NCBI RefSeq assembly: GCF_030705305.1
Contig: NZ_JAUZEE010000006.1
Coordinates: 62,001-126,000 of the forward strand
Source of the DNA: Leptothrix discophora
GTDB lineage: Bacteria > Pseudomonadota > Gammaproteobacteria > Burkholderiales > Burkholderiaceae_C
Direction of reading: 5' to 3'
DNA: 64,000 nt
The position numbers were made by a program, and so were the translations under genes. Below, piece after piece: positions 16,496 to 25,656 of the stretch (within the stretch, counting starts at the first letter, position 1; every line of letters begins with the position of its first letter). Below the pieces are notes generated by a model that did no database searches, had not been told where the DNA came from, and saw only the letters and a program-made list of their open reading frames with translations.

Positions 16496-17695
16496 TCAGG
16501 CGTCGAAGGTCTCCGAGCCGTCCGGCTCGACGTGCGGCGTGCCGTTCATGGCCTGGCGCAGCCGCGAGAGTTCCTCGTAGATGCGCCGGCGCGCCCGGTT
16601 CTGGTTGCCCAGCGGGCGGTGCGCTTCCAGTGCATGCCACGGGTGGATCGACAGCCGGTGCGCGAAGGCCAGCTGCGCCGGGCTGTCGAAGACCTGCTGC
16701 GGGATGTGCAGCGTGGCCACCGGGACCGGCGGGGACAACCGCTCGCTCCAGCGCACCGAGGCGTTCTCGATCGGCGTGTGGCGGGCATCGACCTGGCGCT
16801 GCACGCACAGCTCAAAGGCGGCGTCGCGCGTGCGCAGCGTCGCGGCCAGGGCCTCGCGCAGGTAGTTCGGCGAGGGCCGGCCGGGCAGGCCCGGCACCGC
16901 GCGGGGCGGGCCGTCGCCGAGCGGCCGGAACTGGTACTGCATGACCGCCTCCGGCCCGAGCCGGTAGGGCACGCAGCCCCAATAGCCGGTCTCCAGCGGG
17001 CTGGTCTGGGTGCGCGACCAGAGCGCCTGCATCAGGCTGTCGAGCAGGTGGCCACGCAGGAAGTACCACAGCGGCGTGCCGCGCCGGATCATGGCCTGCA
17101 GCTGCGCGTTGGCGATCACGTCCGGCGTGGTGAAGACCGGCGTGCTGATGCCGGTCAGGTCCTGCGTGTGGCGCTCGTCGTCCATCAGCTTGGGGCCGGG
17201 CACGTCCATCACCTTGACGCCCAGGCTGAGCACGCCGACGTCGTCGATGTCCGGCGGGCTGGCCGGCCCCGGGCCGCCGAAGCGCACCCAGGCCGGGTAG
17301 CGCCGGGGCGTCGCGAAAAGGCCGTGGCGCAGCGCCTCGGGCAGGCCGTCGTGCACGCGCAGCTCGGCCCGCACGACGCCATGGGTCTTGGTGTTGCCGG
17401 CGCGTTCGTACTCGCCGGGGCGGTAGAGGCGGTGCATGTGGTCGCGCATGTCGCGCACGATCGCGTCGACGCAGGCCTCCTCGCCGGGCAAGGGCGTTTC
17501 CTCGCCCGGCCGCTCGCGCACGCGCGCCGGCTGCAGGCGGATCAGGGCCTGCACGACGCGGGTCAGCGGCTCGCGCAGCAGGCTGTCCAGCGCCGGCCGC
17601 ACCAAGGGGTCGACGCGCCGTTCCAGCTGCATCAGCCGGACGAGGCTGCCGTGCAGCGCGCGTTCCAGCGCGCCGGCCGGGGGCGGGCGGTTCAT
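16496..17695 (-). CDS. catalase-fold haem protein (small catalase-like)
   Basis: A 399-residue protein with the catalase core but without the long C-terminal extension of classical catalases. The presumed distal histidine region is NTKTHGVVRAELRVHD, followed by YPAWVRFGG and the VLSLGVKVMDVPG strand. The proximal haem tyrosine region is probably ETGYWGCVPYRLGPEAVMQY. Small catalase-related proteins of this type include peroxygenase-like and allene-oxide-synthase-like enzymes, so hydroperoxide conversion is as likely as H2O2 disproportionation. No signal peptide is visible. The ATG overlaps the DyP stop by 4 bp, so it is translated with the DyP gene as the last gene of a six-gene operon. Confidence 0.85.
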   Translation of the reverse strand: MNRPPPAGALERALHGSLVRLMQLERRVDPLVRPALDSLLREPLTRVVQALIRLQPARVRERPGEETPLPGEEACVDAIVRDMRDHMHRLYRPGEYERAGNTKTHGVVRAELRVHDGLPEALRHGLFATPRRYPAWVRFGGPGPASPPDIDDVGVLSLGVKVMDVPGPKLMDDERHTQDLTGISTPVFTTPDVIANAQLQAMIRRGTPLWYFLRGHLLDSLMQALWSRTQTSPLETGYWGCVPYRLGPEAVMQYQFRPLGDGPPRAVPGLPGRPSPNYLREALAATLRTRDAAFELCVQRQVDARHTPIENASVRWSERLSPPVPVATLHIPQQVFDSPAQLAFAHRLSIHPWHALEAHRPLGNQNRARRRIYEELSRLRQAMNGTPHVEPDGSETFDA

Positions 17696-19179
17696 GGTGC
17701 CGCCCCGTCGCCGACCGTGGCCAGGTAGCGCAGCGCGCGCCGTCCGGGCAGGAAGAAGTAGCCGCCGCCGCGCACGGTGACGAAGCGCGGCAGGCCCTCC
17801 AGGCGCTGGCCCGGGCCACCGGCCTGCGGCAGCGTCATCGTGTCGCTCGGTCGCCCGGCCGCGTCGGGCAGGCGATGGCCCAGCAGCGGGTCGCTCTCGC
17901 CGCTCAGGCCGCCGAATTGCGTGCTGGCGATCCAGGCGCCCTGCACGAACTCGAACTGGCGGCTCAGGCTGGCGTTCAGCGCCACGAAGGCCAGGCCCTG
18001 CGGCGCGTCGGCCGGGCCGTAGGTCCGGCCACGCCGCAGCAGGCGATGGAAGCGGGTCGACGCGATCCGGTCGCGCTCGCGGGCGGCCGCGTCCAGCCCG
18101 AGCGTGCGCAGCAGCCAGGACAGGCCGGTGTTGTCGCCCGGCGGCAGGTCGGCGTTGCGCGGGTTGCTGCGTCGGATGTGCGCGCCGACGGGGCAGCGCA
18201 GGCCGTCCGTATCGGCGTCGAAGGTGAAGCCTTCGGGATCCCCTGCGTCCGCATCGACCAGCGGCGTGCCATCGCGGCGGCGGCCGACCAGGCGCTCGGC
18301 CAGGCGCTCGCGCGCGGCGGCGTCGCCACCGGCCAGCCGGTCCATGCAGGACCAGAAGCCGGCCACGTCCTGCGCCAGCTGGCGCAGCACCAGGTAGCTG
18401 CCGTTGCGGCCGAGGTCGCGCTGGCCGGGCTGGTCCTCGGCATCCGGTAGCAGGCCCTGCGGGTCGCGTGCAGGATCGAGCAGCGGCCGCTCGGTGTAGC
18501 CGCCGTATTCGTTCGGGTAGCCGAGCAGGAACTCGCCCAGGCAGGTCAGCGGCGCATAGGCCAGCCGGGTCTGGTCGCGCGGCGGCCGTTCGCGGGCCCA
18601 GTCCAGTTCGGGCTGCGACAGGCCGTCGGCGAAGCCGAAGGGCTCGCGGCCGTCGAGCGCCTCGCCGCCCAGCGTCGTGACCGTGTCGAAGGCCGTGCCC
18701 CAGCCGGTCGCGGCATCGGCGAGTTCGGCCTGCCAGCCGGCCAGCCGGCCGGGCTGCGCATAGAGCATCAGCAGCAGGTGCGGCAGGCGCTCGCCGCAGC
18801 CCCACAGCCAGCCGGCCGACGCGTTCGGGCCGATGTCGCCGAGCCGGCGGGCCTGGCTCTCGTCCTGGCCCAGGCCGAGCAGGAACTCGTCGGAGAAGCC
18901 GGCCAGCAGGTCCTCGGGCAGGCCGAGCGCGCGCAGGCCGGGCGCCGTCAGCGCGACCTGCAGGACGCGGGCGGGCAGCGGCTCGGCACGCCGTGCGCTG
19001 GCCACCGGCGCGTCCGCCAGCCAGCGCCGCGCGGCGGCCGCGTCGCGCACCCGCAGCAGCACGAAGGCCGATTCGGGATGGTCCTTGTAGGCCCGCCGCA
19101 GCAGGCCCTGCACGTCGTCGAGGTCGACCGACGCATGCGTCGTCGACCGGCCGGTGGGGCTGCGCCGGGACCCGGTCAT
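17692..19179 (-). CDS. DyP-type peroxidase family protein
   Basis: A 495-residue haem peroxidase of the dye-decolorising family. The GxxDG motif appears as EPFGFADGLSQPELDW, the proximal haem histidine is in CPVGAHIRRSNPRNAD, and TRFHRLLRRGRTYG and GLAFVALNASLSRQFEFVQ are conserved C-terminal segments. It is longer than bacterial A/B-type DyPs and resembles the larger C/D-type proteins. No Tat signal is visible at the N-terminus, so it is probably cytosolic unless the true start lies elsewhere. The start chosen forms a 4-bp ATGA overlap with the upstream membrane-protein gene, and its stop overlaps the catalase-like gene in the same way. Substrate unknown. Confidence 0.92.
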   Translation of the reverse strand: MTGSRRSPTGRSTTHASVDLDDVQGLLRRAYKDHPESAFVLLRVRDAAAARRWLADAPVASARRAEPLPARVLQVALTAPGLRALGLPEDLLAGFSDEFLLGLGQDESQARRLGDIGPNASAGWLWGCGERLPHLLLMLYAQPGRLAGWQAELADAATGWGTAFDTVTTLGGEALDGREPFGFADGLSQPELDWARERPPRDQTRLAYAPLTCLGEFLLGYPNEYGGYTERPLLDPARDPQGLLPDAEDQPGQRDLGRNGSYLVLRQLAQDVAGFWSCMDRLAGGDAAARERLAERLVGRRRDGTPLVDADAGDPEGFTFDADTDGLRCPVGAHIRRSNPRNADLPPGDNTGLSWLLRTLGLDAAARERDRIASTRFHRLLRRGRTYGPADAPQGLAFVALNASLSRQFEFVQGAWIASTQFGGLSGESDPLLGHRLPDAAGRPSDTMTLPQAGGPGQRLEGLPRFVTVRGGGYFFLPGRRALRYLATVGDGAAP

Positions 19180-20525
19180 AGCAGCTTCAGCCAGGCCAGG
19201 GCCTCGGCCTCGGTGAGGTCGGTGCGGGCCAGGCCGTCGCGGATGCGCTGGTGGCGCGCCAGGTCGACCAGGCTCAGGCCGGGATAGGCCTTGAACCAGA
19301 CCTGCGTGGGCACCTGGTGGCGGCGCTGGTAGGGCTTGAAGCGGTGCTCCCGGCGCGCGCCGCCCAGCACCAGCCAGCGGGTGCGCGGCCAGCCCACACC
19401 ATTGCTGAAGACGAGGTTGAGGCCCCAGGCGACCTTGTTGATGAAGTCGTCCATGTAGCCCTGGTGGCTGCCGTCGTAGTTGCTGATGAAGAGCACGCGC
19501 GAGCGAGCGTCCAGGCAGACCCAGCGGGCGAAGTGGATGGTCTGCACCCGCGCCAGGTAGCCGCGCGTGTAGAGGTGGCGGCAGCTGTAGTCGATGGCCA
19601 GCAGCAGCGCGGCGAGCAGCCAGCCCCGGAAGCGACCGGGCTTGACCGGGCCGATGGCGGTGTACTGGTTGGTGACGTCGCGGTCTTCCAGCGCCTGCAG
19701 CGTGCGCAGCAGGCCGGGGTCCGGGCGCGGGCAGATCTCCGGGTCGGCTTGCTCGCGCTGGCGCAGCAGCCAGAGCAGCACCGGCAAGGCCAGCAGCAGC
19801 AGCGGCCAGAGCAGCACCCCGAGCAGCAGCCCGATCGCCGGCACCGCCAGCAGGTGCAGCCACCGGCGCAGTTGCCAGGCCAGCGGCGTGGGGGCCTCGG
19901 GCGTGAGCCTCAGCTCGCCGGCCTGCACGGCGGCGCGGGCGCGCGCCTGCAAGGCGGCATGCAGGCGCCGTGCGCCGTCCGGGGCGGCGAGTGGCTCGGT
20001 CCGTGAGCCTGAGGGCAGACGGGCCGACAGCCAGGCCTGCAAGGCCTGTTCCTCGTGCACCTGCTGCACCGTGCGGCCGAGCGTGTTGACGTAGGCCGCC
20101 TGGGCCGGTCGCGCCCGCGCCAGCAGCCAGGCCAGCAGGTCGGCTGGAGCGTCGCCCTGCGGATCGAAGCCGGCGCAGTGGCCGAACAGTTGCCGCAGGC
20201 CGTCGCCGGCACGCGCGACCAGGTCGGCCAGGCAGTCGCGCGCCGGGCCGTCGCAGTCGATCATCAGGACCAGCGCGGTCGGCAGCCGGGGGCGCGGTGG
20301 CCGCGTGCGTGCATCGGGCAGGGCGTCGAGGTCGGCCTGCAGCGCATCGTCGATCAGCACCAGGCGGGCGAAGTGGATCTGCCCGAAGGCGCCGAAGGGC
20401 AGCACCGGATGGGCCGGATCGGCCAGGCCGGGCTCGCGGTTCATGCCGTCGAGCAAGGCCCGCAGCGCGGCCTCGCGGCCGGCGGCCAGCGGCGCGACGA
20501 CGGTGCAGTGGTCCTGGGGCGTCAT
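19176..20525 (-). CDS. unknown membrane-associated protein with a duplicated IHFAR motif
   Basis: This 449-residue protein is not from a family I can name. Two soluble parts flank a hydrophobic block at about residues 215-260 (LLAVPAIGLLLGVLLWPLLL and following). A second short hydrophobic stretch, WLLAALLLAIDY, lies near residue 305. The N-terminal part has FGQIHFARLVLIDD and the C-terminal part has VQTIHFARWVCLDARSR, followed by FISNYDGSHQGYMDDF. The repeat suggests two related ferredoxin-like (dimeric alpha/beta-barrel) domains, the fold that also builds DyP peroxidases. Its stop overlaps the DyP start by 4 bp, so the two products are made together. A role in anchoring or delivering substrate to the DyP enzyme is inference. 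A GGCTC hairpin copy is embedded at 19993-20009. Confidence 0.8.
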   Translation of the reverse strand: MTPQDHCTVVAPLAAGREAALRALLDGMNREPGLADPAHPVLPFGAFGQIHFARLVLIDDALQADLDALPDARTRPPRPRLPTALVLMIDCDGPARDCLADLVARAGDGLRQLFGHCAGFDPQGDAPADLLAWLLARARPAQAAYVNTLGRTVQQVHEEQALQAWLSARLPSGSRTEPLAAPDGARRLHAALQARARAAVQAGELRLTPEAPTPLAWQLRRWLHLLAVPAIGLLLGVLLWPLLLLALPVLLWLLRQREQADPEICPRPDPGLLRTLQALEDRDVTNQYTAIGPVKPGRFRGWLLAALLLAIDYSCRHLYTRGYLARVQTIHFARWVCLDARSRVLFISNYDGSHQGYMDDFINKVAWGLNLVFSNGVGWPRTRWLVLGGARREHRFKPYQRRHQVPTQVWFKAYPGLSLVDLARHQRIRDGLARTDLTEAEALAWLKLL

Positions 20526-20541
20526 GACCGGGCCCGCAGGC

Positions 20542-20973
20542 TCAGAACTGCAGCGCGAAGTCGATCAGCCGGTCGCGGCCCCAGTAGACCTTGCCGAGGT
20601 AGAGGCCCGGCCCGATCAGGCGGATCTCGTCGCGGATGTAGTGCGCCACGATCGAGGTGTCCGAGTAGTCGAGCACGATGCATTCCTTGCCGTCCAGCCA
20701 GCTCGGGGCCTTGTAGACCTTGGCCAGGATGGCCTCGACGTGGAAGATCAGGATGCGGTTCTTCAGCACGCCCTTGGCGGAGTCGAACACCTTGCCCTGC
20801 CAGGCGAACAGGTTGACGACCTGGGCGATGGTCTCGGTGTAGCGCGTGCCCGGCGCGATGATGGCCGTGCCGGTGGCGACGCCATCGGGGATGTCTCCGG
20901 CCGGACTGGCCTCGAACAGCTCGTCCAGTTCCTTCTGGCTCATGTCCAGCAGCCGTGCGACGTCGATGCTCAT
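20542..20973 (-). CDS. conserved hypothetical protein, 143 residues
   Basis: A small soluble protein with no signal peptide or membrane segment. The first ~25 residues are acidic and helical (LLDMSQKELDELFEASPAG). A compact alpha/beta part follows, with SWLDGKECIVLDYSDTS, AHYIRDEIR and the C-terminal motif PGLYLGKVYWGRDRLIDFAL. The look is of a small ligand-binding or lipocalin-like domain, but I do not recognise the family with certainty. The ATG overlaps the GMC oxidoreductase stop by 4 bp, and the next gene follows after 16 bases. Translation coupling to the flavoenzyme suggests a direct partner or chaperone. Confidence 0.82.
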   Translation of the reverse strand: MSIDVARLLDMSQKELDELFEASPAGDIPDGVATGTAIIAPGTRYTETIAQVVNLFAWQGKVFDSAKGVLKNRILIFHVEAILAKVYKAPSWLDGKECIVLDYSDTSIVAHYIRDEIRLIGPGLYLGKVYWGRDRLIDFALQF

Positions 20974-22898
20974 GTCGTGCTCCTTGGGTGGGTTCCGGTT
21001 GCAGGGCCGCCGCCCGGCGGCCGGGGTGGATCGCCTTGTTGCAGCAGCGTCTCGGCGGCCTTCTCGCCGACGAGGTAGACCGCTGCGGCGACGAAGAAGC
21101 CGGGGATGCGCGGGAAGACCGAGGCATCGACCACGCGCAGCCGGCGCAGGCCGTGGACGCGGAAGTCGCTGGCCAGCACGCCGCCGTCGGCCACCGGCCC
21201 GATCGGGCAGGAGCACGAGGCGTGGTGGCCCCAGGCGGTGTCGCGCACATGGCGGGCCAGGGCCTCGTCGCTGTCGACCGCCAGGCCGGGCGAGGTTTCC
21301 TCGGCGATGACGCCGGATGCGCGCAGCGGCTCGGTCAGGCGGCGCACGAAGCGGATCGCCTCGACCATCGCGCGCAGGTCCTCGCCGGCCTGGTCGTCGC
21401 CTTCCTCGAAGTAGCGGAAGTCGATGTGCGGCGGCTCCAGCGGGTCGGCCGACCGCAGCGTGACGCGGCCGGCGCGGTTGCGCGTATGGGCCTTCAGCAC
21501 GGCCCAGGTCAGGCGGTCGGCATGGGCCTCGATGGCACGCGAATAGCCCGGCGCATAGCCCTCGAACAGCGTGGGCAGGGCCATGCAGAAGAGGTCCGGC
21601 TCGGGCGCGCGGCGGCTCGATCGCCGCACCACCGCGAGCGCCGCGCCGCTGCCGTCGTAGAGGCTGGAGCGGCGCTCGCGCCAGCGCTGCCAGGGCCGGT
21701 CGCCACGCCGGAAGCGCGCGCCGTCGAGCAGTTCCCAGGGCTGGCCCATGCGGTGGGTCAGCGCGATCTCGTAGCGGTCCTGCAGGTTGCGGCCGACGCC
21801 GGCCAGGTCGTGCCGGACGGCGATGCCGTGGCGGCGCAGTTCCTCGGCCGGGCCGATGCCCGAGAGCATCAGCAGCTGCGGCGTGTTGAAGGCGCCGCCG
21901 CACAGCACGACCTCGCGGCCGGCCTGCACGGTGCGGCGTTCGCCCGGCGTGCGCGCTGGCAGCGCATGGGCGCGGTAGAGGTGGCGGCCCTTGAGGTACT
22001 CGACGCCGCAGGCCGCGCCCTCGGCATCGAACAGCACCCGGGTGGCGAGCGCATCGGTCTCGACATGCAGCCGGCCGGGATGCCGTTGCGCGACCTGCAG
22101 CAGCCGCTCGCGCGTGCCGGTGCGGCGATGGCCGGCGGTCGACAGCGGCGTGTAGCACAGGCCCTCGAAGCTGCCGCGCCAGAGCTTCGGGCCGCGCGCG
22201 TTCGGGTCGCCCGCGCCCCACAGCGCATGGCGCAGGCCGTCGATCGGGTGACGCCAGCCGGCCAGCAGCGTCGCGGCGGTGCGGGCCGCCAGCGCGACCA
22301 TGCCGGGGTCGCCCAGGGCCTGCAGCGGCACCGAGCGTTCGGTGCGCAGCCAGCCGTTCCAGCCGTGGCCGGTCGGGTCCAGGCCGAGGTGGCGCAGCGC
22401 GCGCCAGACCGGCCGGTGGCGGCAGTCCTCCAGCCGCTTCAGGTGGCGCCGCATCGCGCTGGCGCGCCAGCTGCGGTCGCCGGTCAGGCCGGCGATGTGG
22501 TCCCAGTCCGAGTCGTGCGGCGGCATGAAGATCATCGCGTTGTGGGCCGTGCAGCCGCCCAGCGCGGCCGCGCGCGGGTAGAGCACGCCGTCGCGCTCGG
22601 CGACGAACTTCGGGTCACGCGCCTGGCGCTGCGTGTCGGCGTAGTGGCGGACGTGGAAGTTCCAGCTGATGGCCGGGTTCTCGCTCGCATGGGCATGGAA
22701 GCCGGGCACCTCGTAGTCGTCGGGCAGGCGCGCGTCGACGGCGGCAGCGTCGGCATCGGCCGGGTCCGGTCCGGCCTCGATCAGGAAGACCCGCTGGCCG
22801 CCCTCGACCAGCCGCGCGGCCAGCGTGCCGCCGCCGGCACCGGAGCCGACCACGACGTAGTCCCAGCTGCGTTGGTGGGCCGGCATCGTCGTGTCCAT
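20970..22898 (-). CDS. GMC family FAD oxidoreductase
   Basis: The 642-residue protein has the GMC flavin fold. The FAD dinucleotide motif is at residues 14-45 (YVVVGSGAGGGTLAARL and IEAGPD). The GMC signature 1 region is AAALGGCTAHNAMIFMPPHD and signature 2 is GGAFNTPQLLMLSGIGP. The C-terminal substrate domain holds the active-site histidine in AWGHHASCSCPIGP. The Asn-Pro usually found at the second catalytic position is not evident near PRIPGFFVAAAVYLVGEKAAE, which is unusual. It would oxidise an alcohol or aldehyde and pass electrons to O2 or, given the neighbour, to the c-type cytochrome. No signal peptide. It is the second gene of the operon, 23 bases after the cytochrome gene. Confidence 0.93.
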   Translation of the reverse strand: MDTTMPAHQRSWDYVVVGSGAGGGTLAARLVEGGQRVFLIEAGPDPADADAAAVDARLPDDYEVPGFHAHASENPAISWNFHVRHYADTQRQARDPKFVAERDGVLYPRAAALGGCTAHNAMIFMPPHDSDWDHIAGLTGDRSWRASAMRRHLKRLEDCRHRPVWRALRHLGLDPTGHGWNGWLRTERSVPLQALGDPGMVALAARTAATLLAGWRHPIDGLRHALWGAGDPNARGPKLWRGSFEGLCYTPLSTAGHRRTGTRERLLQVAQRHPGRLHVETDALATRVLFDAEGAACGVEYLKGRHLYRAHALPARTPGERRTVQAGREVVLCGGAFNTPQLLMLSGIGPAEELRRHGIAVRHDLAGVGRNLQDRYEIALTHRMGQPWELLDGARFRRGDRPWQRWRERRSSLYDGSGAALAVVRRSSRRAPEPDLFCMALPTLFEGYAPGYSRAIEAHADRLTWAVLKAHTRNRAGRVTLRSADPLEPPHIDFRYFEEGDDQAGEDLRAMVEAIRFVRRLTEPLRASGVIAEETSPGLAVDSDEALARHVRDTAWGHHASCSCPIGPVADGGVLASDFRVHGLRRLRVVDASVFPRIPGFFVAAAVYLVGEKAAETLLQQGDPPRPPGGGPATGTHPRSTT

Positions 22899-22921
22899 CG
22901 GGCTTTCCGGCCGGGGCGATG

Positions 22922-25474
22922 TCACAGGGTCTTGAGGAAGGCGATCAGCGCGCGCTTGTCCTCGTCGCCCAGGACTGGCTCGGTGCCCCAGGCGCGCTCG
23001 TCGGCGCTCAGGCCCTCGGTGCGGTTGAACTCGGCGGTGCCGAAGTAGTGGCCGCGGTTGACGACGAAGTCCGGGCACTTGCTCAGCGCCAGCAGCGGCT
23101 TCTTGAGGTTGGCGAGCCGGCGCGTCAGCTCGGCATCGTCGGCCTCGCGCGGCGCGCCGAGCAGGTCGAGCTTGAGCTTGATGATGGCCTCGGCCGCATC
23201 CTTCGCATGCGTGGCGATGACGGCCGGGTCGCTGCTTTCCGAGCGCAGCTTGATGTTGGCCAGCAGGTTGACCGGCACGCCCTTGGGGATCGGCCCGAGC
23301 GTCAGTCCGCCCGTCTCGTCGACCCATTGCGGCAGGTGCTCATGCAGCCAGTGGCGGGCCTTGTCCTGCAAGGGCTGCAGCGACTCGGGCAGGTAGCCGA
23401 AGGGGATGGTGATCTGGCTGCGCTGCGTGGTGCGGTCGATGGTGCCGGGCACCCGGTCGCCGAGCAGGCTGTCGCGCTCGCGCTTCTCGGGCCACAGCAG
23501 CTGCTCGATCGACGCATCGAAGACCTTGACCCGCGCGGCCACCGATGGATCGGTGTCGAAGGGGCCGAGGCTGTTGTTGAGCAGCAGCGGCCCGGTCGAC
23601 CAGGCGCTGATCAGCGAGGGCACGCGGGTGTAGCCACGCCCGCCGGCCGGCATCGCGTAGGGCGAGGGCTCGGCGGTGTACGGGTCCTGCACGGTGATGG
23701 TGCCGACCGAGGGCAGGGCCTTGTAGTCGCTCGACGAGAAGTTGTCCCAGATGTTGCCGCCCAGCGCATTCGTCGCCAGCGGGCTGCAGGCGTTGGTGCG
23801 CAGCAGCGTCACGGGGATGCGGGCCTCGGTCGACAGGTAGTTGTCCTTGAGGAAGTCGGGCGCCTGCACCACGCGGCGCATCTGCGCCTTGTAGTCGTCC
23901 GACTGGGTCCACTTCCAGTAGCGCCTGAAGCAGTCCAGGTAGCCCGCGCCGGCGCAGGCACGCGGCTCTAGCGCCAGCTCGGCCGGCGGCGTCGGGCCCT
24001 TGCTGGAATGGCAGCGCGCGCAGGTCTCGGCGAAGACGGTCCTGCCGCGTTCGAGCCTGGCGGCGTCGGCCGTCAGCAGGGCCGCGCCGCCGGGCGCGTC
24101 CTTCAGGCGGTCGGGCTGGGCGGCCTTCAGGAAGAACAGCGCGGTGGCCGGCGTGCCGGCCTCGGTGGCCTGCCAGTAGGACGAGTTCTTCTGCGCGTCG
24201 GCGATGCGGATCGGCGTGATGGTCTTGCCGCCCAGCACCGGGTTGAAGTGCAGCAGCCATTCCTCGCTGAACAGGCCGATGTTGAGGTAGACCCGGTTGA
24301 GCGCGCCCAGCAGGCCGACCGAGTCGGCCCCGTCCTTGAGCACGTGCGGCGTGCGCGCGATGGCGCCGGCCTTGTCGTAGAACTCGCTCAGCGGGCCGGT
24401 CGGGAACAGGTCGTTGAGCTGGCGGTTGTCCAGCTCGCCGCCGGCCAGCTGCTCATGCCACAGCAGCTTGCCCACCGCCAGGCGCGAGGCGAAGTCGTAG
24501 ACCGCGTTCATGGTGCGCGGGTTGTTGATGCTGTCGGTCGAGACCAGCGAGGTGTCCATCGCGCCCGGCCGGTAGGTGTGGGCCAGCTGGTACATGTAGT
24601 TGGCCTGGCCTTCGGGCCTGGCGGCGTTGTGGATGAACAGCCGGTCGACCCACATGTACTGCGCCCCGACCGAGGAGCTCAGGTTGACGTAGGCCGGGTT
24701 GTTCGGATCGGCCGGCGGATGGATGGGGCTCGGGCCGACATGGCAGAAGCCGCAGGACATGCCCACGCGGTAGGGCCGCACCAGGTCCTTGCGGTTGTAG
24801 TAGGACGGGTCGGTGTAATAGCGCTCGGCATCCCATGCCTGGGCGGCCTTGGCGTCGAAGGCCGGGTTGGGGAAGAGCCGCAGGCCCATGATCCCGGTCG
24901 GCTCGCCGTAGAACGAGCCGACCGGCTGGACGCTGCCGTCGCCCAGCGGCTGGCCGCGCGAGCCGATCGCCACGCCGGGGTACTTCTTCTCGTCGGCGAA
25001 GGGGTCGGGTGCGCAGTCCTGGCGGCGCCGGTCCAGCCAGAGGCCCCGATGGGCCTTGTCGGCGGCCTGGGCGGGCTCGAAGCAGGGTTCGTTGACGAGG
25101 CCCAGGTAGGACCAGCGGTTGCTGCGCGAATAGCCCAGGCTGGGGTGCGAGCTGATGACCTTGAGCAGGTCGAAGGCGCCGTAGGTGTACTGCGTCATCT
25201 GCTCCCAGAAGCGGTCGTTGCCGCCGCTCCAGACCAGCCACATGTTGCGGCCGGCCTCTTCCTGCGGCGTCAGCGCGACGCCGTTGTCCATGTCGCGGAA
25301 GTAGGGCTCGCTCGCATGCGTGAACGACGCGCCGCTGCGGCCGGCCAGGCGGGCCTCGTCCAGCACGGTACCGGGTTCGGGTGCCCTGGAACAGGCCACC
25401 AGCAGCAGCGATCCCGCGCCAGCTGCGACGCTTCGGGCCCACGTTCCTGCACGTCGTGCGGTGCTCGATGCCAT
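22922..25474 (-). CDS. large di-haem c-type cytochrome lipoprotein (possible oxygenase or peroxidase)
   Basis: An 850-residue exported lipoprotein. The N-terminal signal ends in a lipobox with C28 (LLLVACSR). Two c-type haem motifs are seen: CGFCH at 241-245 and CARCH at 485-489. Characteristic segments are MWLVWSGGNDRFW, RVYLNIGLFSEEW and SSYWQATEAGTPA. The ~240-residue haem spacing and large size are reminiscent of RoxA-type di-haem dioxygenases and other large di-haem peroxidase relatives, but that similarity is only a hypothesis. The start has an AAGGAGAGGTC ribosome site. It heads the operon with the GMC, DyP and catalase-like genes, so it probably supplies or removes electrons or oxygenated products in the periplasm. 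Confidence 0.85.
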   Translation of the reverse strand: MASSTARRAGTWARSVAAGAGSLLLVACSRAPEPGTVLDEARLAGRSGASFTHASEPYFRDMDNGVALTPQEEAGRNMWLVWSGGNDRFWEQMTQYTYGAFDLLKVISSHPSLGYSRSNRWSYLGLVNEPCFEPAQAADKAHRGLWLDRRRQDCAPDPFADEKKYPGVAIGSRGQPLGDGSVQPVGSFYGEPTGIMGLRLFPNPAFDAKAAQAWDAERYYTDPSYYNRKDLVRPYRVGMSCGFCHVGPSPIHPPADPNNPAYVNLSSSVGAQYMWVDRLFIHNAARPEGQANYMYQLAHTYRPGAMDTSLVSTDSINNPRTMNAVYDFASRLAVGKLLWHEQLAGGELDNRQLNDLFPTGPLSEFYDKAGAIARTPHVLKDGADSVGLLGALNRVYLNIGLFSEEWLLHFNPVLGGKTITPIRIADAQKNSSYWQATEAGTPATALFFLKAAQPDRLKDAPGGAALLTADAARLERGRTVFAETCARCHSSKGPTPPAELALEPRACAGAGYLDCFRRYWKWTQSDDYKAQMRRVVQAPDFLKDNYLSTEARIPVTLLRTNACSPLATNALGGNIWDNFSSSDYKALPSVGTITVQDPYTAEPSPYAMPAGGRGYTRVPSLISAWSTGPLLLNNSLGPFDTDPSVAARVKVFDASIEQLLWPEKRERDSLLGDRVPGTIDRTTQRSQITIPFGYLPESLQPLQDKARHWLHEHLPQWVDETGGLTLGPIPKGVPVNLLANIKLRSESSDPAVIATHAKDAAEAIIKLKLDLLGAPREADDAELTRRLANLKKPLLALSKCPDFVVNRGHYFGTAEFNRTEGLSADERAWGTEPVLGDEDKRALIAFLKTL

Positions 25475-25656
25475 GACCTCTCCTTGATCGGGAAGCCGGG
25501 CAAGCATGCGCCTGCCGATCGATGCTGGCAAACGTGGAAAAGGGCGAAATCCGCAGTTTTGTCACATCGGGCGCGGATGTCTGGATCGGCATCGTTTGCG
25601 CCGTCCAGGCGAGGCCTCGCCGGTGCCGTCCCCGGTGCAGTCTCCGGTCGCGCCGC

